Origin: Mytilus galloprovincialis
Taxonomy: Eukaryota > Mollusca > Bivalvia > Mytilida > Mytilidae
DNA: 64,000 nt
Assembly: GCF_965363235.1 (NCBI RefSeq)
Contig: NC_134839.1
Span: 80,625,410 to 80,689,409 of the forward strand
Direction: 5' to 3'
The notes beneath the pieces were generated by a model. It was not told the origin of the DNA, did not search any database, and saw only the letters and a list, made by a program, of their open reading frames with translations. Positions 11,142-21,673 of this stretch are shown piece by piece. The translations under genes were made by a program, and so were the position numbers. Numbering within the stretch: the first letter of the stretch is position 1; each line of letters opens with the position of its first letter.

Positions 11142-12471
11142 CAGGCGCGTAGCTACGTTTACGTCAAAACGCCCGGGCGTACACTTGAATTTGGAGAAGA
11201 AATTTTTTTTTTTAATCTAAATAAATTAAAAAGAACTGGTTAAAAGCACACCAGCCTTGTAAATCTCTCCTCAGACAGTAGCTTTTAATTGCAAATAAAA
11301 GTGACGACATTTACTTTTCAATCAAATGCCTTATGGTACCGTTTTATATTTGTTCATTTTCTGTCAAGGTCTGAATCTACTGGGGATTGTACTTTGTTTC
11401 CTTTTGTTTAAAGCATTTCATTATCTGCTGAGTTCTATATGTGGTTTGCATTTTTATCGAGCCTGCGACATTAATGTTTTCGTTGGCGTCGTCACCATTT
11501 ACTTAGGTTTAGTATGTGGTTAAAGATTTTTTTAAATATCATTACTTTTGTCAAACCTTCATGAAATTTTACGTAAGTTGTACAGAAACTTGTTGTGATC
11601 AAAAGACTTAGAGTATCCAGAGCATAATGATAAAATTATACATAATATTTTTAATTTTCCAGTATTTAACTGATTAAAAGGAAAACCTATTTAATGTTAA
11701 CAAGAAGATACAGTCTGGGGTAAAAGTTTGTTACACACCAAATACTTTGTCAAACCTTCGTCGAATTTTATGAGTCTTTGGCTGAAGCTTTTTTATGATT
11801 AATGTCTGAAGTAAAATTTTGAAGTATTTTTTTTTTAACTTATCAGTTGACAGACGAACTTATCTTTTCGCATTTAACAGACGGTCTGAGATTATTATTT
11901 TTTACATGGTAAATTTGAAAACCGTTAGAGATTGTCATGAAAATCGGACAGAAGTTAATATTCCAGATCAAGATTTTTTAAAACATGTAGTTATAAATGA
12001 TAAATGGATTCTATTTTCGCGGGAATTAATCCCAGGCGAGAACCAGCGTTCCATGGAACCCTTTAAGAATTTTCATAATACCCCTGAACATCTATGCAAA
12101 TTAATTACTTCATGTCATTAACGAAATTTACACAAACAAGGGGTTTTGATCGAGTGCGGCTCCTTTTATATATATTTTAAAGTAACTGCTTTGGACATTT
12201 TCTCTTAAACCACTGACCATTAGGATTCCAAATCAACACAATGAATAAATTAAACACAAGAGATAAACAAATTAGACTCCAAAGGATGTTGCTATTGATG
12301 AGTTTTTAATGACGGAAATGGTATCTCATTCTCAATAACTCGTTAGGTTCAGGGGGCCTCGGCCTCTCGAACCCACAACCAGTTGATGATTTAACCTGGA
12401 CCCGATTGTGACTCTCAAACCTCTCGCCGAGGTTTGGGCGTACACTTGAAAATAGCCTAGCTACGCCACTG
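11142..12471. mobile_element. hAT-like non-autonomous element
   Basis: The left end, CAGGCGCGTAGCTAC, and the inverted right end, CAGTGGCGTAGCTAG, are followed inward by a shared GGGCGTACACTTGAA. Both sides are flanked by ATTAT (11137-11141 and 12472-12476). The CAG-starting ends resemble hAT termini, but hAT elements duplicate 8 bp and only 5 match here. A 100-codon plus-strand open frame at 11819-12121 has no recognisable domain. Confidence 0.55.
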
Positions 12472-13797
12472 ATTATACCGCACATAAAATAAAAAAGGTA
12501 ATTTAAAAAAAAAATCGTTAATTCATATGTACCCTATATGTTTGATAACAATTTTGATCCCAGGGAACAATTTGGAATTCCCTATTATTTCGTTTTAAAT
12601 ACTAACACAAAAGTTATAATTACTATTAGAAATAAAACTTATATCTAGTGTGAACTGTTTCAAATCCTGTTCTATCTGAATATTTATATACCCGTAACAA
12701 AGTCATCATTGAACACGGTATCGGACTTGTCATCACTCAGGGTCATCACTCAGGGTCATCATCACTTTGCGGAGTTGAAGTTCGTACTTCTGGAGGTCTA
12801 TGACGCGAAAACATTATACTGGACACAAATTAAAAACGGGCAAAACTGGGAAAAAAACAGAGGAAGATTTTTTGGCTTCAGAAAAATGCAAATTAACGTA
12901 CCTAAATCTGAACTAACAGCAACACCCAAATCAAATATCAATCCAAAAATACATATGCAGAAATTATCCATTATATTCCCCTTTCTATTTTATTAAACAT
13001 ACGTGCATGACGTGTGTTATCTTATGATAGACAATTGCAACATATTGTTCGTTGTAAATGAAACATGTTTTTACTATTGAAAAGATGTTACCACAAACGT
13101 AAGGCAAGAAAATTATTGTATATTGAACATGTTAGATGATTTTGACATTTCATTCATTTCATAAATTTGTAAACTGTTCAAAGTTACTCATAATAAAAGT
13201 TGGTTTATAAGAATGCGGGTCACATATTACAATGATTAGTAACGTTCTCTTGGTGACATATTTATCAGGTATATTAAAGATTGTAAACACCCATAACATA
13301 AGCTGATAATATAAAGGAAAAATCAAAAAAGTTGATCTGACATTACAAATTGAAATAAAGCGTATGATGAGTTAGGTAGATATATCGTTTGTATATAGAG
13401 AGATATTGCAGTAATCTTAAGAAGAGTACTAGTGTAAGGTAATCAACACCAGTAAACTATGCTTTAATTTCGTTTTTTTACACCTCTTCTAGGTATTCTG
13501 CAACATATTGAAAAAAATATAAAAATGACAATTCAATGTGAAACTGTATTGGATGAACTTATTTTTTTCTTAATTCCTCGGTGCGCATTTAAGTAAGTAT
13601 AAAAGCTATATCGTATATGAAAATAGTGTCAATGGTGGTCCGTTATAAAAATAATTTCCCGTAAGCTTTCCTAAACTTTGATTGAAGAAAAGATATTGCT
13701 TGTAGAAACATGCACCAGGGATAACAAATAGAATAAGGGAATGGAGCACTTATTTTGCTACTAAATCTAAAAAAATATACCTGTAAATCGTTGGTGT

Positions 13798-14146
13798 TAC
13801 TATAAAAAAGAAGATGTGGTATGATTGCCAATGAGACAACTGTCCACAAGAGACCAAAATGACACAGACATTAACAACTATAGGTCACCGTACGGCCATC
13901 AACAATGAGCAAATCCCATACCGCATAGTCAGCTATAAAAGGCCCCGATATGACAATGTAAAACAATTGGGTATTCAAACGAGAAAACTAACGGCCTTAT
14001 TTATATATAAAAAAAATGAACGAAAAACAAATATGTAACACATAAACAAACGACAATCTCTGAATTACAGGTTCCTGACTTGGGACAAACACATACATAA
14101 ATAATGTGGCGTGGTTAAACATGTAAGCGGGATCCCAACCCTCAAT
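13798..14146. repeat. Mussel dispersed repeat, nearly full-length copy
   Basis: Runs from ATAAAAAAGAAGATGTGG to GCGGGATCCCAACCCTC. It includes GACACAGACATTAACAAC, GGTCACCGTACGGCC, a TGACTTGGGACA word and GTTAAACATGT. Other copies are at 39638-39890 and 58280-58620, a diverged one at 26065-26350 and scraps at 2345-2395 and 49678-49720. Its last third matches the 3' untranslated region of the Penelope-like element (about 60335-60410), which suggests the family derives from, or is mobilised by, such elements. Confidence 0.75.
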
Positions 14147-14420
14147 ATACTGTCAATATAAAATATGTATTACCTCTACAAAGTTTTCACAAAATAGTGC
14201 ATGCTTGTAACACCAATGACACTATTAAGTAACACTATTGACATTTTTAGTTATTGATGTTATGTTATATAATTAAGGATTTTAGATATACTGTTCCCAG
14301 ATATTATATAATATCTATATTAAGATTTATTCACTTTGAAATCCCGACACAAATAGATGCATGTTTCACAAATTTGTGATTTTTAAACAGAAAGCAGTTT
14401 TTGACCACATTTAAAAAAGA

Positions 14421-14462
14421 TCAAGGATTTGTATAGTATAGTCTTACTATACAAATCCTTGA
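14421..14462. other. Perfect 18-bp inverted repeat with 6-base loop
   Basis: The arms are 14421-14438 (TCAAGGATTTGTATAGTA) and 14445-14462, perfectly complementary, around the loop TAGTCT. It is unrelated to the transposon that starts 330 bp downstream. It could be a remnant of a foldback element or a small hairpin transcript; nothing favours either. Confidence 0.8.
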
Positions 14463-14790
14463 AAAGATTGATACATGGAGAAAAAATTATCACAAAAAAA
14501 TGTTTTTTTTTTTATTTTGAGTAGCATATGTTATAAGATAAACTTACACTGATGATGTTTATATTTTATATTTTTCATTCTTTTTTAAATTATGGCACAA
14601 ACAAAATGAGTCTTCCAATTTGAATTTCATTTAAAAAAAGGGAGAGGGTATCAACACAGTGAACAGTGATTTTATCCCATTCTGACATACAAATGGTAAT
14701 CAGTCGACGTGGCCCTGATTTTGATGGTTGTTCTGAATAAAACGGAGGAAAATATAAACAGGTTAGATGTGTAAGAACTATTTCCGGTTA

Positions 14791-14916
14791 CGGTCTCACT
14801 AATTAGCGACAACAAGAATTTTAGCGACAACAAGCGACAACAAGCGACAAGAAGCGACAACAAGAATTATTTTAGCGACAACAAGCGACAAGAAACTATT
14901 TAGCGACAATAAAACA
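14791..14916. repeat. Left terminal inverted repeat with AGCGACAAC array
   Basis: After the outer GGTCTCACTAATT come about eight copies of (A)GCGACAA(C/G)AA, some spaced by AATTTT, ending in TTTAGCGACAATAAAACAT. One more copy lies inside at about 14982. The match to the right repeat is close, but the copy order differs. Confidence 0.92.
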
Positions 14917-15891
14917 TATTTTTTTTAATTAAAGTTAATTATTGCAATAAATATTAAAAGAATGTGCAAAAGAAAATAATTTTAGCGACAAGAAAGCTAA
15001 AATTGATAGAAAAAAAATATTTTATCATCTATTATGTATAACAGCCAGTATTACGTTTATTTATTGTGTTAATAGATTACTTTTCCTTGTGTTTTAGAAC
15101 ATATTATTTATCTTATAATTTGTTTTTTTAAACTCTTTTCGTGCAATATATATTAAGCTCGCAAAATGAATTATTTGTGCATCATTGTCCTGAAAATATT
15201 GACACAAATTGTGAAATACAAAAAACTGAAATCAAACAAGAGGAAAAGAAAATTGAAATGTGAATGTTTTCATCTTTTTATTTGCTTAATTATTGCCTCA
15301 TTAAACGATATTTATCATGTTTATGCATATTGATTAAAGATGAAAGGAAATTAATGACAATCTTGAGTTTTCAACAGGTGTTCACATTTACAATGATTGT
15401 ATATTCTGGCGCGTGTAATTGTATAGTCTGACGCGTATACAAAGTTGAAAGTGTTAATTGGATGTTATTGTAGCAATAAAACAGGAGACACACGCCTCGT
15501 TAATCTCATTTGATGTTCCACATTGTGTGTACTGTTATTACCTTAGGGTGAAGCCACATCTAATGTTGTTCCTATCAAGAACAATGAATTATACTGTTAG
15601 AAAGGAAATTATATTTCATGTTTTTGTTTCAATAAATCCTTCAAAGGAAAGTTGACCTTTTTTTTGTTTTTGTTTCAATTTTATAGAGTGTGCATTTCCT
15701 TTGCTCTACCAAGCTGACTGAAGCCATTCAACTTTTATGTTTAGTATAAAGTAAATTGTCAGCATTTCAGTATTATTCTCGCAAAAGTACGTGCTCTGTG
15801 CAATTGCTAGAATCTAAAACGCAACTCGCTTTACCTTTGATTAATAAATCAGTTACTTTGTACGTCTTTGATACTGCGCGGTATCAAATGA

Positions 15892-16117
15892 ACCCTTTGG
15901 TACAGGGTTTCAATTTCCTTTTGGGCAAGGGAAAAAAGGTTACGACTCGAACTTCGATAAATGCATATTAGAAGTATTATAATTATACTATAGTGGACAC
16001 GTTGGTTCATGATATCCCTTTGGGCAAGGGTAAATATTGTAACGCACTTATTTTGTCACGTCGCCGTGTCAAACTGAATCCCTTGGGATAAGGGTTTTCC
16101 TCTTGGGCAAAGGAAAT
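15892..16117 (+). promoter_or_regulatory. Cluster of TTGGGCAAGG motifs upstream of the transposase gene
   Basis: Three related blocks precede the start codon, at about 15892-15936, 16012-16034 and 16076-16117. Each holds TTGGGCAA(G/A)GG, and the outer two also hold CCTTTGGTACAGGG or CCTTGGGATAAGGG. The motif is partly self-complementary (CCCTT...AAGGG). The position 45-270 bp before the ATG fits promoter or protein-binding sites of the transposon. That role is inference; no TATA box is convincing. Confidence 0.35.
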
Positions 16118-16162
16118 AGTAAGGGAAGTTATACCCTACAATATTAGTCTTACACTCTAAAA

Positions 16163-19135
16163 ATGGCACACCCATGTGGTAACTGTTCAAAAAACTGCAC
16201 TCGAATGTGTGTGTTTTGTGAAAAATGTGAAACATGGTTTCACCAGAAATGCCAGAAATTAACAAAAGATCAGTTTCGGATCTTAAGTCAGACTAAAAGC
16301 TGTGATTTCATATGTACACAATGTTGTCATACAAAAGATCATAAATTTGACTATGATCTTTCTATAAGTAGATTAGAAGCTTATGCAAGTAAAAATTTGT
16401 TGACGGATGGCGTAAATGTAGAGAAAATATTGCTAAGAAAAGAACCACTAACACAAATTATTGGGGAGACAAACCATACATATTCTGCAATGAGCTCTTT
16501 GGTTGAAGACAGGGTTTCTAGACAAATATTAAATGAACAAAGCATGATTATTAAAGAAAGAAACCCTGTCCAAGTCTCAACAAATGGCAATTGTCTCTTC
16601 AATTCTTTGTCAGTGGACATGTGTGGCAATGAAAGTCTTGCAACAAGACTGAGAGTTTTGACTTGTATAGAGATGGTGTCAAATAAGCTAATTTATGATA
16701 CATCTAAGCACAATAGACTAGAACTTGTCTCACCATCATATGATGAAGCTTGTAAGGCTGCCGCAAAAAATAGAGCATTTTCGTCCGCATGGACCATTCT
16801 TGCCGCAGCGTCGGTATTAGGTTGTCCAATTCAGTCCGTATATCCACCCCGAAATGGGTTTATGGACAAGACAGTCGGTATCTTAAACACCATGTTTGAT
16901 CCATTGCAAGTTCAGTCAAATGATCCAATTGTTATACTATGGACCAGTTCTGGTCATGGGCGAAGTCCGATATGGACTCCAGATCACTTTGTGCCGCTAG
17001 TTAAAGCTAGCCACAATATATCTGTTATTGATATAGACAGTATGCATGACTTTCCTATTCTAGATAGCACAAGAAATGAATCAAATGTGTGTCCAACAAT
17101 TTTTGATACCACTGTTAAGTCTCTAGATGAATCTTTCGATTCAGTTGATCAAGACAATAAACGCAGTGACACATGTCATGTAGAATTAGATAACTCTTAT
17201 ACTGATGTAAAGGTAGACAGCATATCTTGCAAGCTCGAAGCAAATGAATCAAATGTATCAACTGATTCAAATATTCAAAATGAAAATATAATTAAAAACA
17301 CTTTAGATGGCAAGTTTCTATCAATTGATCAGATTTTAAATGTGCTGGTAAATGAAAATGTTTCTCATACTGAGATACCACGCTCGGTTAAAGAGAACGA
17401 GTACTTTGTGCTAGACAATCAATCAAATATGACTAGGAAAGCTAAGTCTAAGAAAATGGAGTTTTGGGACGATTGTGGAACATGGGATTCCAAATCAACC
17501 TCAACTAAAACAACATATTTTGTAGTACAAAATGATAACAATTTGGTTTCTTGTGTTAAAAAGAATGATAAGTACTGTAAAATAATAAAAAAGGAATTTA
17601 TTCCTTTAGAACCACAACCTGATGATTCTAATTTGTTCATCCTTAAACGGTATTATGCATCTCTAAAAAGAATGAATTCTTACAAAAAAAGAATTAGTTG
17701 GTTCGATAAAATGCCTGGCCATTCATTGGAAACAATGAATAAAGCCATAGCAGAGTACATAGGAACTTATCCTATTGAAGTAGTTAACAAGCATGGTAAC
17801 GCTAAACTGACAAATCAAGAATATATCAGAACATCACCTGATACTAAATCGCAAGTCAGATCAGAAATAGAAGCTGGAAAATCAGTTAAACAAATTTTCA
17901 CTGATAACTTTGAATCTGAACATCAGCCACGTGACTCAAAATATGTCCAAAACGTTAAATATCATGTTAATAATGAAAAAAATCCTTTCAACAAACAAAA
18001 TATTGCTGATGATATGCAAACTGTTATTAACATGAATTCTGCCAAGCATCCTTTTTTGAAAGAAATTGTTCAGACCGCAGGCAAACCACCAAGTGTTATC
18101 TGCTACACAGATTTCCAAATGAAGCATTTCGCCAGTGCTTGTAAATCTTCAATAATTGGTGTTGACAGAACATTCAATTTGGGCGCCTGCTTTGTCACAA
18201 CAACTGTTTTCCAGGAAAACAAACTTAAACGCAAAGGGAAAAACACAAACCCAATAATAATGGGACCAATTTATTTGCATTGGGATGGTGCTTGCCACAC
18301 CTACCAACGTTTTTTTACTCATATTGCCTCAGTGCTTGACACAACAATAAGTGATACCTTGCTTAGTTATAGCAATCTTGTGATTGGTTCAGATGAGGAA
18401 AAGGCTTTAGTAAAAGCTATCAAAGACAGTTTCCCAACATCTGAACTCACATTGTGCACAAGGCACTTGAGTGAAAATGTTACAAGGCATTTGAGAACAA
18501 AGGTCGGCGTTAATGACAAGAACGCAAAACAAATTTTATCAGACTTATTTGGGGATAACGGTCTGATAGAAGCAGATACGACGGTAGATTTTTCCACTAA
18601 GGTTACTGATATTGAAAGAAAATATGAAGACCTCGTTGGTCCATATCTTACGCAAAAAGTTATTCCTACTATAAGGGATTACGTGTACAATGCTCGAAAA
18701 ACAGAGTCGAGAATTCCATTGCAATGGAAAAACAATAATTGTGAATCAATCAATCACATCTTGAAACTAAATCAAGATTGGAAGCCTGAGAAACTTCCAG
18801 AGTTAATTAATAAAATTCACAAAGAAATAAAGTTGCAAGAAAGTCTTGTCAATGGCGCACTTTATGGACATGGAGACTTTGAGCTAAGCTCCTCAGTAAG
18901 CCATTTTCAATGCACAAAAGCTCTATGGCAGATTAAATCGGAAAAAGAAAAGGCTTTTGCATTGCAAAAATTCTTGACTCATGGGAGAAAGTTAAACGCA
19001 ATCCCAGAGTCCACCACTTCAACAGATGGTGGGCTGACAATCCCCAAAACAAGTGCATGTGCACGTAAACCTTGCCAACGGAAACGTATTAAAAATGCTA
19101 AAACTACAACTTCAAAAAGGGCAAAAATACAGTGA
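16163..19135 (+). CDS. MULE-type transposase with N-terminal PHD-like finger and OTU-like region (vertnin-like)
   Basis: An intact 990-residue single-exon protein. Residues 5-54 form a C4HC3 PHD-like finger (C5, C8, C19, C22, H27, C30, C51, C54). Residues from about 134 to 285 look like an OTU cysteine-protease fold: NGNCLFNSLS with Cys at about 144, and TPDHF with His275. The usual Asp of DGNC is Asn, so peptidase activity is doubtful. A low-complexity Asp/Ser/Asn-rich linker follows. The MULE core has GVDRTFNLG (Asp668), GSDEEKAL (Asp744), LCTRHL shortly after, and NNCESINH (Glu861), consistent with a DDE triad and the MULE Cys-His pair. The C-terminus is basic (RKPCQRKRIKNAK), fitting nuclear import and DNA binding. 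The start has a good context (AAAAATGG). It should cut at the AGCGACAAC-bearing ends 14791-14916 and 19765-19894. OTU-like plus transposase-like order recalls vertebrate vertnin; that link is from memory. Confidence 0.9.
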   Translation: MAHPCGNCSKNCTRMCVFCEKCETWFHQKCQKLTKDQFRILSQTKSCDFICTQCCHTKDHKFDYDLSISRLEAYASKNLLTDGVNVEKILLRKEPLTQIIGETNHTYSAMSSLVEDRVSRQILNEQSMIIKERNPVQVSTNGNCLFNSLSVDMCGNESLATRLRVLTCIEMVSNKLIYDTSKHNRLELVSPSYDEACKAAAKNRAFSSAWTILAAASVLGCPIQSVYPPRNGFMDKTVGILNTMFDPLQVQSNDPIVILWTSSGHGRSPIWTPDHFVPLVKASHNISVIDIDSMHDFPILDSTRNESNVCPTIFDTTVKSLDESFDSVDQDNKRSDTCHVELDNSYTDVKVDSISCKLEANESNVSTDSNIQNENIIKNTLDGKFLSIDQILNVLVNENVSHTEIPRSVKENEYFVLDNQSNMTRKAKSKKMEFWDDCGTWDSKSTSTKTTYFVVQNDNNLVSCVKKNDKYCKIIKKEFIPLEPQPDDSNLFILKRYYASLKRMNSYKKRISWFDKMPGHSLETMNKAIAEYIGTYPIEVVNKHGNAKLTNQEYIRTSPDTKSQVRSEIEAGKSVKQIFTDNFESEHQPRDSKYVQNVKYHVNNEKNPFNKQNIADDMQTVINMNSAKHPFLKEIVQTAGKPPSVICYTDFQMKHFASACKSSIIGVDRTFNLGACFVTTTVFQENKLKRKGKNTNPIIMGPIYLHWDGACHTYQRFFTHIASVLDTTISDTLLSYSNLVIGSDEEKALVKAIKDSFPTSELTLCTRHLSENVTRHLRTKVGVNDKNAKQILSDLFGDNGLIEADTTVDFSTKVTDIERKYEDLVGPYLTQKVIPTIRDYVYNARKTESRIPLQWKNNNCESINHILKLNQDWKPEKLPELINKIHKEIKLQESLVNGALYGHGDFELSSSVSHFQCTKALWQIKSEKEKAFALQKFLTHGRKLNAIPESTTSTDGGLTIPKTSACARKPCQRKRIKNAKTTTSKRAKIQ

Positions 19136-19248
19136 ACCTTAGTGGTAAAAATCTACGGCTTATCAAAATGGGACCACCATGTACAAAATGTATAAATATT
19201 ATGTTAGATAGGAATGTACATATTACTATATAATGACTAAAAAAAAAA

Positions 19249-19283
<35 letters not shown>

Positions 19284-19764
19284 TGGACCCCAATGTAGAA
19301 CCACGTCCTCGTCGTGGGGTCTGGAAACACGCTTAAATAATAAAGATGGCAAAGCGTGGCTGAGAGTTCTACAAATAAAGCATCGAATTGACATAACAAG
19401 AGTACACTTAGAGCATAGTATTAAGCAAATGAATCAAAATATTATATTCCATTATGCCCGCTCCATATATATCTCCATTCGTTTATTCATACTTTGACTT
19501 TGATGAAAACAGATACATACATTATCTTATACATATTCTTCATATTTAAAAATTAAAAAAAGAAGCTCAATCTCTTTCTTCTTCACAAATATTTAATTTC
19601 TTCATCTACCAATATACTAATATAAACTTCACAATCTCTTTCTTCCTCACAAATGTTTCCTTTCTTCGTCTATCTATATAATAAAACATTTTAATTAGAC
19701 ATATCTGCTCATATATTAAAAAAAACATTAAATACAAATTTCTTTATATCTAATAAAAAAAAAA
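19136..19764. other. 3' noncoding part of the MULE transposon
   Basis: No gene. Contains a long A-rich tract (19240-19280), AATAAA at about 19338 and 19374 as possible polyadenylation signals for the transposase gene, and two similar CACAATCTCTTTCTTC-like or CTCAATCTCTTTCTTC-like stretches near 19565 and 19630. Confidence 0.6.
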
Positions 19765-19894
19765 ATGTTTTATTGTCGCTAAATAGTCTTATTGTCGCTT
19801 GTTGTCGCTAAAATAATTCTTGTTGTCGCTTGTTGTCGCTTGTTGTCGCTTGTTGTCGCTTCTTGACGCTTGTTGTCGCTAATTAGTGAGACCC
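19765..19894. repeat. Right terminal inverted repeat with AGCGACAAC array
   Basis: On the minus strand it begins GGGTCTCACTAATTAGCG and holds about nine AGCGACAAC-type units. One unit is changed to AGCGTCAAG. It ends inward in AGCGACAATAAAACAT, like the left repeat. An open frame on the minus strand here is only the repeat read as SDNKRQQATT. Confidence 0.92.
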
Positions 19895-20549
19895 TCCGGT
19901 TATGAATGTAAACAATGGACCAGCTGATGACAGATGACAGACAAGAAATACCCTCCGGGAAACTGAGACAGCACAAAGAAACAAGCAGTGACAATGACCA
20001 AGATATTGTGAATATAAACGTATGAATTATATTTCTTATTTGCCTTCATTCAAGTGGCAAATAACTCATGCACAATAAACATACATGTATGTTTTGTCAA
20101 CTTTTGAGGTGTGAACATGGCCAAATTATATTTCCAAAAGTTAATGAACTGTATTAATATTTGTATGCGTCTTAAACCATATCTGCCTTGTTAGAGAATT
20201 GATTTCATTTACTTTGGTTTCCCAACCTATATAGAGCTATACTAAACTATCCTTTAGTTGGCCTTTACACAAACTCTATAAGACTATAACCGGTAACCCC
20301 CCCCCCCCCCCCCAAACTATCCCGGCATAACCTTAAGCTTCTTACCCTGAATGTTTCCTAACCCTAACACTAACAGTGAAAGGCTAGCACACAGAGACAA
20401 TCGTTATAACAGGACATACATATATATATAGAGCCTATATATGCATTATGCTGTTATGGTAAAAGACAAGCAAAACTTTCCTATTTATGCACTCAAATGT
20501 TAAGGAAATAAAAAGAGGTGGAAAATAGTAAATAGTACAAATATAATTA

Positions 20550-20883
20550 ATGAGGGGGTGTAGGAGGGGTCCTGATCCCGAAATCCAGGGCTTAAAAATA
20601 CGAAATCCAGAGGTCCCGAAATTCGAAAAAAAAATCTCGAATCCTGAAAGGGTCAATCCCGAAATCCCGAGCTTAAAAACATTCGATCCGGGAGTCCCGA
20701 TAAAGGTTTTATCCCCCTCATTAATATTTTTTAAGCTCAGGATTTCTGGATTGACCCTTTCGGGAAATTCTTTTTTCGAATCTCAGGATGTCTGGATTTA
20801 AATTTATGTAAATTTTGGACCTCGGAATTTTGTGTTTTTAAGCCCGGGATTTCGGGATCAGGACCCCTCCAACCCTCCCCCTC
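20550..20883. repeat. Foldback element, arms about 150 bp
   Basis: The left arm starts GAGGGGGTGTAGGAGGGGTC and the right arm ends in its inverted match. Both contain CCTGATCCCGAAATCC, GGGCTTAAAAA and GGGTCAATCC. The core word CCCGAAATCCCG recurs inside each arm. No target duplication or coding capacity seen. Confidence 0.75.
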
Positions 20884-20987
20884 TTATATAAAACAATTTA
20901 TCTTGTCTTAATATTTGATATCATTCCTCTTTGTAATAGAAGTTTTAATGATAATTTTAAGAATTCTTTTAAGTGTTTTTGCCTTAA

Positions 20988-21386
20988 GGATGTACTTAGG
21001 TGAGGTTTTGGAATTCGTGTCAAATTTTCGGACTCCTTGGTGTTTTTCCATACAAAACAAGGTAAAATATTTTGCCCCATAACACCCATTTATTTTTTCA
21101 TATAAGACTAAATAGCTCATGAAACGTCATTTACCAAAATTTTAGAAGATTCTTAATTTTCTTTCTTTTGTTTTAAACCCAAATGATACCAATGCAAACA
21201 TAAGGTAAAAGTACGAGTCAGCCTTTTCCCGCCCTATTTTAAATCTCAAATATCTCGAAAAGGAGTTCCATGACCTATCAATATTTTTAGCTTATTTTTA
21301 TCCTTAAAGAATGCTCTACAAGCTGATAGGACCAATTTTAAATTCTTGATTTATTAATTTTTACCTAACCTCACCTTAGTACATCC
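20988..21386. mobile_element. TTAA-flanked MITE (piggyBac type)
   Basis: The 399-bp element has ends GGATGTACTTAGGTGAGG and inverted GGATGTACTAAGGTGAGG, flanked by TTAA on both sides (20984-20987 and 21387-21390). TTAA duplication is typical of piggyBac elements. No transposase fragment inside. Confidence 0.8.
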
Positions 21387-21589
21387 TTAATGTGCATGCA
21401 CATGTACAATGTATTTTACTTTTTGTTTTCGTATTAATAAACTTTATATCATATTCTTTTAATATTAAATCGACCTCATTGCACTCAATGCCTCTTACCT
21501 TAATTATATCCTACATTGCTCATATTATCAATTTATTATTTGTGTATTACTTATAATATTGTGTATTTCACTTATGTTTATATAATCAT

Positions 21590-21673
21590 TGTATGATGTT
21601 TTTTTATCTTGCCCAACAAGGGCCCATGATTGGTTTAATAAAATAATGTCTAATGTCTAATGTCTAATGTCTA
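21590..21673 (+). repeat. 3' tail of a LINE-like retroelement
   Basis: CCCAACAAGGGCCCATGATTGG, then TTTAATAAAAT and four TAATGTC repeats. This arrangement resembles the microsatellite tails of truncated RTE/CR1-like LINEs in invertebrates (from memory). No reverse transcriptase coding is visible upstream. Confidence 0.5.

Larger units (their letters stand above)
14791..19894 (+). mobile_element. Complete Mutator-like (MULE) DNA transposon with PHD-OTU-DDE transposase
   Basis: A 5,104-bp element bounded by long inverted repeats beginning (C/G)GGTCTCACTAATTAGCG. The flanks carry a perfect 8-bp direct repeat, TCCGGTTA, at 14783-14790 and 19895-19902 (a ninth base mismatches). Mutator-like elements usually make 8-11-bp duplications, and the gene inside has a MULE-type DDE core, so ends, duplication and transposase agree. 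It holds one long gene (16163-19135), about 1.2 kb of leader, and a 3' region with A-rich tracts. The uninterrupted gene and intact ends imply a recent, possibly still active, insertion. Position 14791 is C where the right end implies G, the only difference in the outermost 24 bases or so. Confidence 0.92.

Noticed and set aside
11819..12121. 100-codon plus-strand frame
   Set aside because: It is inside a non-autonomous element, has no recognisable domain, and its start sits in a T-run.
12709..12996. 95-codon plus-strand frame
   Set aside because: Begins in duplicated sequence with a GGTCATCACTCA repeat; no domain or codon pattern supports it.
15458..15655. 65-codon frame in the transposon leader
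   Set aside because: No domain, no conserved partner, and the main gene accounts for the element's known functions.
19240..19280. Poly-A tract as evidence of a retrocopy
   Set aside because: It lies inside the DNA transposon, with no retroelement or processed gene upstream and no matching target duplication around it.
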